From assembly GCF_023065955.2 (NCBI RefSeq), contig NC_079873.1, positions 95,580,128 through 95,644,127 on the forward strand: a stretch of 64,000 nt of DNA. Reading direction: 5' to 3'. Below are positions 34,787-45,615 of the stretch, piece after piece (the stretch's first letter is position 1; every line of letters begins with the position of its first letter). The notes below the pieces were generated by a model. It saw only the letters and a program-made list of their open reading frames with translations, ran no database searches and was not told where the DNA came from. Source of the DNA: Ursus arctos. Lineage: Eukaryota > Chordata > Mammalia > Carnivora > Ursidae. The translations under genes and the position numbers were made by a program.

Positions 34787-35568
34787 AAATAGCCTTGTCT
34801 AGTAGGAAGTTGAATATGTTTTTTACCTAAGAGAGAGAACTTGGATATAGATTTTGGAGTCACTAGTGTATCCATGCCAATCGAAACCATTGGAGTGGAA
34901 ACAATTTTACACCAGCCAAAAATGTAGTGGACACAGAAAAGAACAACCAGTACAGAGTCTTCAGGAACACCAGGAGATGAAAGAAGAAGGAAATCCCTGG
35001 TGAAAAAGGTGGGAGGAATACCAAGGGAAGAGAGTATTTTTAGTAGTAAGGATTTTTCAGCAATATCAAATGTTTTTGGTGGATCAAAAATGATAATGAT
35101 TGAGAACTGGTTTGGGGTTTAATACAAGGAGCTCCTTGAGGTCTGTGGTGAGAAACGCTTGGGTGAATCAGTGGAGATAGAAACCCAATGATGTTGAGAT
35201 AGGTACTGATTGTAGATTAGAAATGGGGACAGCAATTGAACATATTTCTTTTAAGAAGCTTGGCTATAACCTGGAGGAGAGAAATAAGAAAGCAGCTGGA
35301 TGGGGATTAGGGAGTTATGTTTTTAAGAGAGGAGAAGTTGAACTTACTTAAATGCAAATGAAAAAGACCTAGGTCATGGACTTTGAAGATAAAAGAGAGA
35401 AAGGGGACAATCAATGTAATATGATTTCTTTTACATGAAAGGATACAAAGGATAAATGAAGATATTAATCTTAGACAGAAGAGGTAACTCTGTTCTAATA
35501 AGAGCATAGAAGGAGATGATGGGTGCGTGTGAATGCCAGGGGACTAAAAAGCAAAAACGGTGATTAGA

Positions 35569-35748
35569 AGGGCACCTGCATGGCTCAGTCACTTGGGTGT
35601 CTGCTGTTGGCTCAGGTCATGATCCCCAGGTCCTGGGATTGAGTTCTGCCTCAGACTCCCTACTCACTGGGGAGCCTGCTTCTCCCTCTGCCTCTCCTCT
35701 CCGCTCGTGCTCTCTTTCTCTCTCTCTCTGAAATAAAAATCTTTAAAA
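35569..35748 (+). mobile_element. Can-SINE (SINEC), first of a tandem pair
   Basis: Head 'ggcacctgcatggctcagtc', then 'gatccccaggtcctgggatt', CT-rich body and short tail 'aataaaaatctttaaaaaa'. The next SINE starts 14 nt after its tail. Flanks contain 'ggtgattagaag' on the left and 'tagtgattgcag' on the right. Confidence 0.93.
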
Positions 35749-35762
35749 AAGTAGTGATTGCA

Positions 35763-35960
35763 GGGTGCCTGGCTTGCTCAGTCGGTTAGATGTCTGCATT
35801 AAGCTCAGGTCATGATCTCCGGGTCCTGGGATCGAGCCCCGCATTGGGCTTCCTGCTTAGCAAGGAATCTGCTTCCCTCTCTCTCTCCCTCTGCCTCTCC
35901 TCATCGCTCATTCTCTTTCTTTCAAATACATAAATAAAATCTTTTTAAAAAATTAAAAAA
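35763..35960 (+). mobile_element. Can-SINE (SINEC), second of a tandem pair
   Basis: Head 'gtgcctggcttgctcagtcg', 'tctccgggtcctgggatcga', CT-rich body and tail 'aataaaatctttttaaaaaa'. It is bordered by 'tagtgattgcag' and 'tagtgattggaa', the same duplicated site used by the preceding SINE. Confidence 0.94.
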
Positions 35961-36189
35961 TAGTGATTGGAAAATAACAGAATCCCCATCTTATTGGCTT
36001 CTATTTTCGGTGAAGTGCGAGGCAAGTTCGCCTACTGAGTGAATGGTGTGGTGTATTAGGGTCCATAATGAAAGAGATTGCAAGAGAGCAATAGTGAGGA
36101 GAAAAAGACAATCCTGTCTTGTGCCCTACTTTGTTTCTCTTTGATTACTTGAATGATCTTCGTTATTTCCTTTTTTTTAGTGAAAGATA

Positions 36190-36676
36190 CTTGAAACACA
36201 ATATTGTGTATATATAAGGTATGAAGTATGCTGATCTAATACATTTAGATAATGTAATATGATTTACATTGTACTGGTAGCAAAATGTTTGTATCACATA
36301 ATTACTATTTTTTTTTTTTTGTGATGAGAATAATGAAGACCTAGTCTCTTAGCCAGTTGGTGATTGTAATACTGTTGTTTGTAACGAGTATAGTGTACTT
36401 TGGATCTCTAGAATTTATTCATCTAATAGGTGCAAGTGTATATCTTTAAATAACATCTATTTTATTTCCCCACCCCCCTAGTCCCTGGTTTCAGTATTTT
36501 ACTGTTTTCATAAGCTTGGCTTTTTTAGATTCCACGTATAAGTGATATTATACAGTATTTGTGTTTCTCTGTGTGACTTACCTTACTTGGCATGATGTCC
36601 CCTGGGTTCATCCATGTCTTCTTATATCTATGGTCGAAGAGCAATATCTCCCCAAAACCAGTAATAGCTATATGTT
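36190..36676 (-). mobile_element. Old L1 3' UTR fragment, minus strand
   Basis: 'acttgaaacacaatattgtg', 'agattccacgtataagtgat', 'acttaccttacttggcatga' and 'ggttcatccatgtcttctta' are L1 3' landmarks read in reverse. It ends where a minus-strand SINE starts and may continue briefly after it at 36,884. Confidence 0.75.
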
Positions 36677-36883
36677 ATTTTTTTTTTTTTTAAAGATTTT
36701 ATTTATTTATTTGACAGAGAGAGAGATAGCCAGCGAGAGAGGGAACACAAGCAGGGGCAATGGGAGAGGAAGAAGCAGGCTTCCAGTGGAACAGGGAGCC
36801 GGATATGGGGCTGGATCCCAGGACCCTGGGATCTTGCCCTGAGCCTAAGGCAGATACTTAATGACTCAGCCACCCAGGTACTC
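36677..36883 (-). mobile_element. Can-SINE (SINEC), minus strand
   Basis: T-run, 'aaagattttatttatttatt', 'gacagagagagagatagcca', purine-rich body, 'gggatcttgccctgagccta' and head 'ctcagccacccaggtactcc'. The plus-strand frame 36,561-36,842 is a repeat artefact. Confidence 0.93.
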
Positions 36884-37355
36884 CTATATTTTATTCTTAA
36901 GGTTACATTGTCAGTTGTTTTTTTTTTGTTTGTTTGTTTATGACTAAGCTGTGAGAGGTTGCATCAGGGGCTTCTTACCAGATACCATTACTGTTAAGAA
37001 ACCTTTCCTGAAGGGTTCTCCCCACCCCCTACCTCCATGCTACGAATAGTTTCTTAATCGATTATTTTCAAGTACTATATCTTAACAGGTCTGTGAAAGG
37101 CAATTTAATGCATTTGGAGCTCTGTAATTTTTTGCAGGTGACATTTTATCAACTACTGTAGTTGACTCTTTAACATTATTGGGTTTAGGGACACCAATCT
37201 CCCTGTCCCCACATATGCAGTTGAAAAATCTGTTTGTAATTTTTGGCACTGTAAAAACTTAACTACTAATAACTTACTGTTGACTGGAATCTTTACTGGT
37301 AACATAGACAGTTGATTAACCCATGTTTTGTTTCTTACTTGTATTATATACTGTA

Positions 37356-37625
37356 GGGGAGGAAGACCTTCTTTCTCTGCCCTAGGTTCCTTCAAAGGGG
37401 AGAAGTCCATTAGCAAGAAGGTGAAAGGAGGTATTTGGAAAAACAAATTTGCCCTATTATGCAGAGAAGATCCTTAGGTAAAGGGGTGTCTATGTTAATA
37501 GCAGTCTTCCTGTTGCAGGCTCCCCTTTCCAATGTAAATTGAGGACTTTGTGGGGAAGCCAGACAGCTTTTCCTGCTGTAGTGGCCCATCTTAGGGCAGC
37601 CTGTCCTGGGCCTCTATAGTGCTGT
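37356..37625 (-). mobile_element. LTR-like element inserted in the Tigger2-like transposon (copy 1)
   Basis: Tigger sequence '...atatactgta' stops and resumes as 'ctgtgttcttacag', so about 270 bp is an insertion, with ctgta/ctgtg as a possible 5-bp TSD. The block matches 60,540-60,830 in the same orientation ('aaggtgaaagg', 'tttggaaaaacaa', 'ccttaggtaaagg', 'gcctgtcctgggcc'). A 5-bp TSD would suit an ERV-L/MaLR-type LTR. The family is not named. Confidence 0.65.
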
Positions 37626-37662
37626 GTTCTTACAGTAAAGTAAGCCATAGAATAGAAAGTGT

Positions 37663-37857
37663 TGGGACTCCTGGGTGGCTCAGTCAGTTAATTGTCTGCC
37701 TTCAGCTCAGGTCTTGGTTTTACAGTCCTGGGATCAAATTTCGCGTGGGGGGTGGGGGGCGGCGTCCTTGCTCAGTGGGGAGCCTACTTCTCCCTCTGCC
37801 TGCCTCTCCCCCTGCTTCTGCCATCTCTCTGACGAATAAATAAAATCTTAAAAAAAA
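37663..37857 (+). mobile_element. Can-SINE (SINEC) inside the Tigger2-like element
   Basis: Head 'ggactcctgggtggctcagt', 'ctgccttcagctcaggtctt', G-rich segment at about 37,746-37,760, CT-rich body and 'aataaataaaatcttaaaaa' tail. It is the third layer in the nest. Confidence 0.93.
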
Positions 37858-38909
37858 AAAACCCACCTAATTCCCTTGTATTTAAAAAAAAAAGCAAATC
37901 TTATTAAAAAAAAAAACAAGGAAGAAAAAGTACATCTCCAGGATTGTACTCTATTTCTGAATAAGGTAAGTTTCTGTTCTCTGTTTACAGGGTGAATCAT
38001 CTGTTTTTCACATCCTACATCAATATTGTTTTACATGATGCAGATCGGTGTGGATGTTATAACTAGACATCATAAATGAAAAATAATATATGGTTTGTAT
38101 GTTTTGATAAATTTTAACTTTTTGTAATAGATTTGTGTGTATGTTATGGTAGTAAATGACAAACTAGTATCTACGTACGTTTATCTATTCATGACTCAGC
38201 TAAGTTTTCCTTAATTGTTTTGACATTTCGGTAATATTGTGGTTTGTCTCTGAGTTTTCTCAAATTGTTACAAATGTCCAAAAAATTTTCCAACACATTT
38301 TTTTGGAAACCAAATCTACATGTAAGTGGACCCATGCATTTTAAATCTTTGTTGTTGAAGTGCGAACTGTAATTGTTACTGCTTCTCTGTTTTCCCTCGG
38401 TGCCTCTGTTACAGAATCACAGGCAGATAAGCAGGTCATATCATCCTGGGACGCATTTGTTATGTTCTGAAAGTACATCTGTGTGCCCATCTTAGCTATT
38501 CTTTAGCTCTTTTCCGTAGTGTCTGGTTCTGGGTCATTCTGTGATGATGCCTCAACTATTCTCAGCCTCACTTGAAGCGTAACTCCAGTGGATCATGAAG
38601 TGGATCATTCAAGACTTGGATAACTCTGGTCCCTTAGCACAGTGTAACCATGTATAAATCTCTCTCTTGTTACCACGGTGCCTAAGACGATTTTGCTTAC
38701 AGAAACTCCTGATAAATTACATCTTTCTTTAACTTCTTTTCTTCTACTTGGGATATATCTGTCCCTTTTTCTCCATTGAATCCTCTCTTGTTTGTTCCTT
38801 TTTCTTAGATCTACGTTTGGATAGCTTTTGTATACAGTGATATTTGTTTAATTTGCCCACTACCACAGCATTTTGAATGATCGTCTTATTTTATGATGTT
38901 TGTCCTGTC

Positions 38910-39000
38910 TTCTGTATTATATCTGTCTGTATATATAGGGATATATCTGTCTGTATATATCTGTCTGTATATCTTCAGTATTATATCTGTATGGTATCTG
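38910..39000. repeat. Imperfect tandem repeat of tatatctgtctg units
   Basis: Several irregular copies of 'atatctgtctgtatata' are spread over about 90 bp with interspersed 'gggatat' and 'cttcagtatt'. A degraded minisatellite-like array. Confidence 0.75.
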
Positions 39001-39117
39001 TCATTTGTAAAATTTTGTTAACTGTTTAAACTCAATAATCTTTTCTTAACTCCCCCCGGATATTTACATTCGGTATCTTGTACTTATCATTTCTCTATGG
39101 TTAAAGAAATAATGACT

Positions 39118-39152
39118 CAGGGTGCCTGGGTGGCTCAGTCAGTTAAGCATGG
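39118..39152 (+). mobile_element. Isolated Can-SINE head fragment
   Basis: Only the first ~32 bp of a SINE is present ('gggtgcctgggtggctcagt' then 'cagttaagcat'), followed directly by non-SINE DNA. No TSD or tail is visible, so deletion of the body is likely. Confidence 0.8.
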
Positions 39153-39411
39153 CCCCATAGTCAATGAGTATGAAATCCGAATATTTGAACACGGGTTATC
39201 TGGACCCAGTGCCTATGTGCTTAACCGTTTCATATTATATACTATGCTTCCTCTTTGACACCTTCCCTCCTGCCTCATTTAACTTGGTCACAATCTGTGT
39301 TGGGTGTAACTTATACCTCATTAATACATTGCAGCTATGTTCTATCTTGTGGAGCTCTCCATCCACAATGGACATTCCATTCATTCATGCCTGGTACCTT
39401 CTTCATGAGTA

Positions 39412-39609
39412 TTTTTTTTTTCTTTTTCTTTTAACTGATTTTATTTATTTATTTATTTCTGAGAGAGCTTGCACAGGAGTAGGGGAGAGGGGCAGAGGGA
39501 GAAGCTTACTCTCCTCTGAGCAGGGAGCGTGATGTGGGGCTCCATCCCAGGACACTGAAATCATGAGCTGAAGGTAGACACTTAACCAACTGAGCCACCC
39601 AGGCACCCT
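39412..39609 (-). mobile_element. Can-SINE (SINEC), minus strand
   Basis: T-rich tail, 'attttatttatttatttatt', purine-rich body ('aggggcagagggagaagctt'), 'gaaatcatgagctgaaggta' and head 'ctgagccacccaggcaccc'. The plus-strand frame 39,164-39,532 reads through it and is not a gene. Confidence 0.92.
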
Positions 39610-39614
39610 GGAGG

Positions 39615-40450
39615 AAGAAAATTTCTTAAGTTTGGCTTTTTTGTACTTTGAGACTAAGAAAGATTTTGAGGAGAAATTCTATGTATGTATTTCTTTTGTG
39701 TACTAATTATTTAAATTCTCTTAGATCACAGGTGTGTCTGCTCTCACCAATTTTATAAGCGTAAGAAAAATACCGAGCTATTTACAGTGTCAGCAAACCC
39801 TGAAATCAAAGACTAAAATTCAGTTTAAAGTTCAGAATCCACAAAGTTTGAATCTGTATTAATAAATAAATTTCCATGATCATTTTCAATACCATCTTCA
39901 CTTAAATTGTGTTCATTTGTTCTGGTGACTTCCATGGTTTTCCCTTTCTGTTAGCTAAATGAAAGTCTTGTTGCTTTGACGTAAGTAAACACTAACAGAC
40001 TCTGAAGGGCTGAGGATTGTTTCTTGTCCTTTTCAGAGTCAATGTTTTGTAACCTGAGTTGCAGAAACTACAAGACCTCCAAGGCTAGTTACTTTTGTGC
40101 AGAAGAAAAAAAATAATATGCCAATGAACTATGTACGTGGAAGTGAGAGTTTATTTTTGAATTTCAGTTTTGTTTCCTTTTGTTTATGAATTTCCTAAAA
40201 GAGAACTTGTTTCATTTGTGGAGATTTATCATAGGATGTGAAGATTGAGGTGGGGCTTCTAAGCAAACTTTTCAGAAATGGGATTATTTGCATTTTATAA
40301 AATGTAAGACGGATTGATCTCTAATAACATGCAGTGCAAGGTTTTCTTGAGTTGAATTAGATCCTACAGGAAAGAAGAGAAAGCGGAAAGGGATTGATTC
40401 TTTCCTGCCTCTTTCTGCTTTTCATTACTTGGCTTTCATTACCTTGTCGC
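39615..40450. other. Unassigned intergenic DNA
   Basis: No exon or repeat recognised. 40,000-40,110 and 40,380-40,420 show no landmarks. Confidence 0.35.
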
Positions 40451-40454
40451 ATAG

Positions 40455-40690
40455 ACTTTGGAAACAAGCTGATGAGAGCATGCGTCATCGCTATGACTGT
40501 GCAAAGCTATGTAACCTCTGTAGGCCTCAGTGTCCTCACAGTTCCGTGCAGACAATAAAAGTTTTACCTTGTAGGACTCTAATAAGGACGAAATGGCATA
40601 ATTCATGTGAAAAGCTGGATGCATTGTTCGCCATCTGCAAAGATGAGGGGCTGATATTATTACTAAATATTACTGCCGTTCCCTGGATTG
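40455..40690 (+). repeat. MIR SINE relic
   Basis: 'tatgactgtgcaaagctatg', 'taacctctgtaggcctcagt', 'tgtcctcacagttccgtgca' and 'gtgaaaagctggatgcattg' follow the MIR core to 3' order. The 113-residue frame at 40,429-40,770 overlaps the MIR and has no independent support. Confidence 0.75.
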
Positions 40691-41138
40691 ATGAATATAA
40701 AATTAGATTTCAAACCACACACCAAATTTTACTCACAGTTACCCATGTGATATTTCAGTTCTCTTTCTAAAGTTTCTACCTGGCATTCCCCTCCATCACT
40801 TCACTTTTTAGCTCTCTTCCCTGATAGAGTCTCTTTAATCTTCCCTGTTGCCTGAGTAATTCAGTTCTTTCTAAAAGTACTTTTCCAATTAGCAAAATAA
40901 AGACATGATAGTCACCTAATTTGGCTTTCTTAGAAAACAGTTTAGCGCATATTCAATAATACTTCAATCATGTGCCTTGTGGGGATTTGCCCTTTTACCT
41001 TTTGTTGTGTAAGTGGCCCTTCCATTCCCACTGCCACCCACTCTCCTTCCTTCCTACCTGCCCTTACTAAAGAAGGAATTCTGCTACTATGAAAAATAGG
41101 ATTTCAGGGAGAAGATTTAGCTTTAGCATATATATTCT

Positions 41139-41325
41139 TATTTTTAAAGATTTATTTATTTATTCATTCGAGAAAGAGAGCACAAGCAGGGGAGAGAGGA
41201 AGGAGCAAACTCCCCTCTGAGTTGGGAGCCTGACTTGGGGCTCCTGGCTTGATCCCAGGATCTAGAGATCATGACCTGAGCTGAAGGCAGTTGCTTAACC
41301 ATCTGAGCTGCCCAGGCACCCCTAC
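41139..41325 (-). mobile_element. Can-SINE (SINEC), minus strand
   Basis: 'tttttaaagatttatttatt', purine-rich body, 'gagatcatgacctgagctga' and head 'ctgagctgcccaggcacccc'. A perfect 18-bp TSD, ctttagcatatatattct, is present at 41,121-41,138 and 41,326-41,343. Confidence 0.97.
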
Positions 41326-41569
41326 CTTTAGCATATATATTCTATGTAACTGCATTGTTTGGTGGTGCCTTTAAGGTCTCTGATCACACACCAGAAGAAG
41401 CCCTGTTACTTTTGTAGGAATGTGGTGACCCGGGGTAGTCCATGGTCATAGAAGAAGGTGACTTTTGACCACTTATATCTCTAGTCTCTGAAGCATAAGT
41501 CTAAGCAATGGAAGTTACTCTACCACACTATATTGGACTAGTATACTTTAAGCTTTATGGCTTATTAGA

Positions 41570-41745
41570 AAAAGCCGGGCTTGGATTCACATCCTGGCTC
41601 AGACTCTTACTGGCTGTGTGAACTTGGTCAAGTGTCTTAACTTCTCTAACCTTCATTATCATTTTGAAGAATAAATGTAATACAAATTAAAAGTCCCTGG
41701 TATATCATGAATAATGTTTCTATAATTGCTTATGTGTGTGTGTAT
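41570..41745 (+). repeat. MIR SINE relic
   Basis: 'cttggattcacatcctggct', 'agactcttactggctgtgtg', 'aacttggtcaagtgtcttaa' and 'cttctctaaccttcattatc' are consecutive MIR landmarks. Confidence 0.87.
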
Positions 41746-42036
41746 GTTAAATATTCTTGGTTGAAGGAAATATCTAGAAACATGGTCCATAGTAATATAC
41801 AATTCACATCTGAGTATATGTGCCCATAGAAATTATAAACTGTCAAGAGCTTAGTTGGCTGCCATTACTAGCTATTAGTAAATTAAGTCAATGTGAACAT
41901 GTTCAGAAATGCTGTCTTGACCAATCATTTTGCGTGGAATCACCATTGGCATTGGGACCACCTTGTATTTCTGTTTTGAAACTGCAGTGCTGTTGAGATT
42001 GCTTTGTAACAAGATCTTTTTAGTATTTCAACTTCT

Positions 42037-42238
42037 TTTTTTTTTTTTTAAAGATTATTTATTTATTTATTTGACAGAGAGAGACAGCCAGCGAGAGAGG
42101 GAACACAATCAGGGGGAGTGGGAGAGGAAGAAGCAGGCTCATAGCAGAGGAGCCCGATGTGGGACTTGATCCCTGAACGCCGGGATCACGCCCTGAGCCG
42201 AAGGCAGCCGCCTAACAACTGCGCTACCCAGGCGCCCT
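42037..42238 (-). mobile_element. Young Can-SINE (bear-type), minus strand
   Basis: Poly(T), 'aaagattatttatttattta', 'gacagagagagacagccagc', bear-type body and head ending 'gcgctacccaggcgccc'. Perfect 17-bp TSD, ttagtatttcaacttct, at 42,020-42,036 and 42,239-42,255. The 79-residue plus frame at 41,930-42,169 is a repeat artefact. Confidence 0.97.
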
Positions 42239-42558
42239 TAGTATTTCAACTTCTAAGTAATTTCTCTAATTCCGAAATTGCCCATATCTAATACTGGATT
42301 CTTCTTTGTAACAAGCAAAATGGTTATCTTTACCAGAGAAAAATAAATTCCTTTGCTTAAGAAGGAGATGGAAGGGAAAAAAAGAGTCTCACCAAAATAA
42401 GAGTTTCTTTTGTCATGAAAATGTAGCCTCTGTACACTTTCCGCAACAGTCAGTTGACAGAGAATGCTTGATAATTAAATGTTGATCCCCTCTTTTAGTG
42501 TTAGATCTTCAATACAAAATATCCTGTCAAGATGACAAATGAATCTAATATAAGCTAT

Positions 42559-42561
<3 letters not shown>

Positions 42562-42600
<39 letters not shown>
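42562..42600. repeat. (AC)n microsatellite
   Basis: Nineteen to twenty uninterrupted AC units following 'ctataaa'. A likely polymorphic dinucleotide locus. Confidence 0.98.
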
Positions 42601-42601
<1 letters not shown>

Positions 42602-43054
42602 CCCAAACCCAAGACCTATCTAGAGACTCTTCTGATGTGAACGGCATGTTGTAGTTTGGATTAGCAGGAGTGTAATCAGATTTTTTGATCGTCACTGAAA
42701 GGAAGGAAACTTCTCCTTTCGAAGCCATTGAAATGAACTGTCAATTCTGGAGTTTTTTTTTTTGTTGTTTTTTTTTGGAGTCCTCTTTTTTCCAGTATTA
42801 CTTGCTGCTTAAAACTCTGTGTGGGTATTATACCTTGTTTCAGTCAAGGTTCTCATTGCTCTTGTTCTTCAGGGCCATTGCTAGCTATCGTTTGCTACCA
42901 GCTGCTGTCCTGAGCGTACTTTAGTCTATCAGCCCGTCTTGTTGTTCTACATGAAAAGAATGGAGCTGGGGAATGAGAGTTCTTCCTGTAGAATGCTTAC
43001 TTCGCTTGCTCCTAAACACTCATACCCCACTCCCTTCAACTAGTTAAGGGCCAC

Positions 43055-43440
43055 TATCAGATCTTACTTTAAGTAGCATTTTCTCAAGGAAACTTTCTCT
43101 GTCACTCAGAATAGATGAGGTTCCCTTCATATACACTCTAATTGTTTCCCCCTATTTTCCTTAATGTAGGTTATCAGAATATGTCATTATATTAAGTCGA
43201 CCCATATTAAAGTGCTATTCAGATTGGTTAAAAACAGTGAACTATTGGTAGTTTCATATGGTCCAACCTAAAATACTTATTTGTGGAGTTAATTATTTTC
43301 TGTTCCCCTCACTATACTGTAAGCTTCACAAAGTCAGAATCCTTGTTTGTTTGCTTCCTTGCCCCTAGTATCCGGTAAAATGTCTGCCTCGTAGCAGTTT
43401 CTCCGTATACGTTTGTTGAATGAATGATGAGTGAATATGA
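43055..43440 (+). repeat. L2 LINE 3'-end relic
   Basis: 'actatactgtaagcttcaca', 'aagtcagaatccttgtttgt', 'tgcccctagtatccggtaaa' and 'acgtttgttgaatgaatgat' are the signature order of the L2 3' end. The upstream 'aaggaaactttctctgtcac' matches the preceding L2 segment. Confidence 0.87.
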
Positions 43441-43491
43441 CCTAAATACCAATTTCAAGTATCTCTATAAACTCTTGAAACAAGTGTTCAA

Positions 43492-43691
43492 GGGATCCCT
43501 GGGTGGCTCAGTTGGTTAAGCGTCTGCCTTCGGTTCAGGTCATGATCCCAGGGTCCTGGGATCGAGTCCTGCATGGGGCTCCCTGCTCAGTGGGGAGTCT
43601 GCTTCTCCCCCTGGTTGCCGCTCCCCCTGCTTGTGTGTGCTCTCTTTCCCTGTCTCTCTGACAAATAAGTAAATAAAATCTCAAAAAAAAG
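43492..43691 (+). mobile_element. Can-SINE (SINEC)
   Basis: 'gatccctgggtggctcagtt', 'taagcgtctgccttcggttc', 'cagggtcctgggatcgagtc', CT-rich body and 'aataagtaaataaaatctc' tail. Flanks 'aagtgttcaag' and 'aaaggtattcaaa' form an imperfect TSD. Confidence 0.94.
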
Positions 43692-43699
43692 AAAGGTAT

Positions 43700-45115
43700 T
43701 CAAAAGACTCTAGACGAGGACAATAATGCTGTGTGTGGGCAGGTGGTTTTATCATAGTGGGGGGGCACTTTGTAATATAACTAATGCTGCTTCTTCACGA
43801 TAGATTCTCTTATCGTTCTCTAGGATGGTATATACTTTCCCACTCTTTCCGCACTCCTGTGGCAGAATACTGTTGTATGTTTCTGTTCTGGATGGATGTC
43901 ATCTCCCTCAAAGACTGAACAGAAATCTTAAGCTTCTGTCTACTACTTCCCTCATGAACATATGCTTTTAGATGAAACTTTTACTGAAACCAAATCTTTT
44001 TGCTTGCTATTCCCCATGTCTATTTTAGATTTCTTTCCATCTGCATCCTTGCTCCTGCCCCTATTTTGTATCTACTGATATTTCACCCATCTTTCAATAC
44101 CCCATTCATATCCCTCCCTCTTCCCGAGTCCTTTCAGGATCACTTAAAGTGAAGTTTTCCCTTCAAACTCCTAGAACACTTAATATATGTCCCATACAAT
44201 TCTCTTATCACTTAGTCACTACCTAGTTTGACAGTAATTTGGTTTTGTGTGGATCTGTTATTCTCTTTATACTTTGCCCATTTTTATCCTTCACTGGCAG
44301 TCATTTGGCAGAAACATGCCTGCTTTAAAGAAAGTGTATCAATACATGTATGTTTAAAAAACTTAAAATATGCTTGTTTTATTATACTAAGTATATTAAG
44401 TTTATGAGTTTTTTTATGTTTAGCAATAGGAAGCATTTGTTTGAAAAGTTGAGAAATTCTTCACAAGGGAAAGGAAGAAACCACTTTTGGCATGATGTAA
44501 GTAGAAGGACGCAAACATGTGCCTTTCCTCTTCATCCCTCAGAATGTCAAGATATCACAACAACATATAGTGGAATCTTTCTTCATCATTTTTCTTTCCC
44601 TTCCTTTCCTAAGAGCAGCAGTTTGGGCTGTTAGACTTGGGTAGGAGGCAACAGTGTGGGCCTGAGGTGGCTTTTGCTTGGAAGGTACTTGAGATGGAAG
44701 GTACTTTAGAGTCCAACGTTGGCTATAGAGCGAGCTAAATGATGTTGGGAGTTAGCTAGTTTCTGAATTATTAGCCTAGATTGTTCAGTTAGTTGACAAG
44801 GTGTGAGAGAGGACAGAAGTTCTATCTAAAGATACTAATTAGGCTGGAGCAGCTTTAGGCTATCCTTTCTAGATGCGATTGTATCATAGAGAATGAGACA
44901 GATGCATTGTCAGCGAATGCTAGAGAACCACAACGTCTTGTCTCCATGTACATTCTCAGGTCCTTCAAAATAATGGTCATAAACTTCTTGCATATGAAAC
45001 ACAGTGCATTATAAGTGGTAGGTTTTCAATAAATATTTCATTGAGTAGCTGAAATTAGGTACTGAAAATACCCTAGGAATCATTAAATTCAATTTCATCG
45101 TGTTATAGTTCGTGA
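43700..45115. other. Unassigned intergenic DNA
   Basis: Pyrimidine-rich 43,850-44,320 may include an ancient LINE piece, but no landmark was firm. 45,005-45,060 ('aataaatatttcattgagta') has L2/MIR 3'-end character. The 94-residue plus frame at 44,350-44,634 has no recognised domain. Confidence 0.35.
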
Positions 45116-45119
45116 ATGC

Positions 45120-45260
45120 GATTTACCATGTGACTGTTCTGTACCAGGTACTCTGTGCACTGAAGACCTGAGTACAAATAACACAGTAATTGTGTTTGAG
45201 GCAACTTATAGAATGAGAAAATAGAAGCTCAAAGAAGTAAATTGTCTTGTTTAAAATCAT
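45120..45260 (-). repeat. MIR SINE relic
   Basis: 'accaggtactctgtgcactg' and 'gagaaaatagaagctcaaag' plus 'aagtaaattgtcttg' give a reversed 3' and core MIR order, partially deleted. Confidence 0.6.
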
Positions 45261-45615
45261 GAGTCTTAGGGCAAATCTGGTTACAAACAGTTATTGCTGT
45301 TTTCTTTAGAATAAAAAAATGCCTTTCTTGAGTCCTTAGTGATCCTCCCTACCTCACTCTGGATCCTGATCCCAGCTGCTTCCCTAACTCTGGAAAGTTA
45401 TTCCTTGCTCCTGTTCTACTCCTAGAAGAGGAAATGCAATTCGTAGAGCCTGGTAGTTTGTTACACCTTACTGTGTGGAAGTTAACAAGTCCTTCTTATA
45501 GTAAGTGAACCCCTTTTTTATATGTTACTGAGTTTATTGCAGTTATTTACATTAGATTTACATATCTGAGCCATTAGCTTAACTTTTCCCTTTATTTCTT
45601 TCATTCCTTTTCCTT

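Larger units (their letters stand above)
33740..35520 (+). repeat. Ancient mammalian medium-reiteration repeat (family not named)
   Basis: The sequence tracks a well-known conserved mammalian repeat: 'ggccatgtcaaggaatttga', 'agtagcatgatctgttttcc', 'tttactctggctattttata', 'cagtggtccaagcaaaaaaa', then, after the interruptions, 'gatgcctgtttgatactcta', 'gtaggaagttgaatatg', 'agagtcttcaggaacaccag', 'caatatcaaatgtttttggt' and 'gaacatatttcttttaagaa'. I do not recall the family name with certainty. A SINE fragment and a pentamer microsatellite interrupt it. Confidence 0.6.
37158..38370 (+). mobile_element. Tigger2-like non-autonomous DNA transposon with nested insertions
   Basis: The left end 'tagttgactctttaacatta' and the complement of the right end ('acagttcgcacttcaacaac') are diverged inverted termini. 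Internal landmarks are 'aacttaactactaataactt', 'cttactgttgactggaatct', 'ttacagtaaagtaagccata', 'ctcaaattgttacaaatgtc' and 'ggacccatgcatt'. I recall this combination from Tigger2-type pogo elements. It is interrupted at 37,356-37,625 by an LTR-like block and at 37,663-37,857 by a SINE. No transposase frame remains. Confidence 0.75.

Noticed and set aside
40429..40770. 113-residue plus-strand frame
   Set aside because: It reads through a MIR relic and has no support as an exon.
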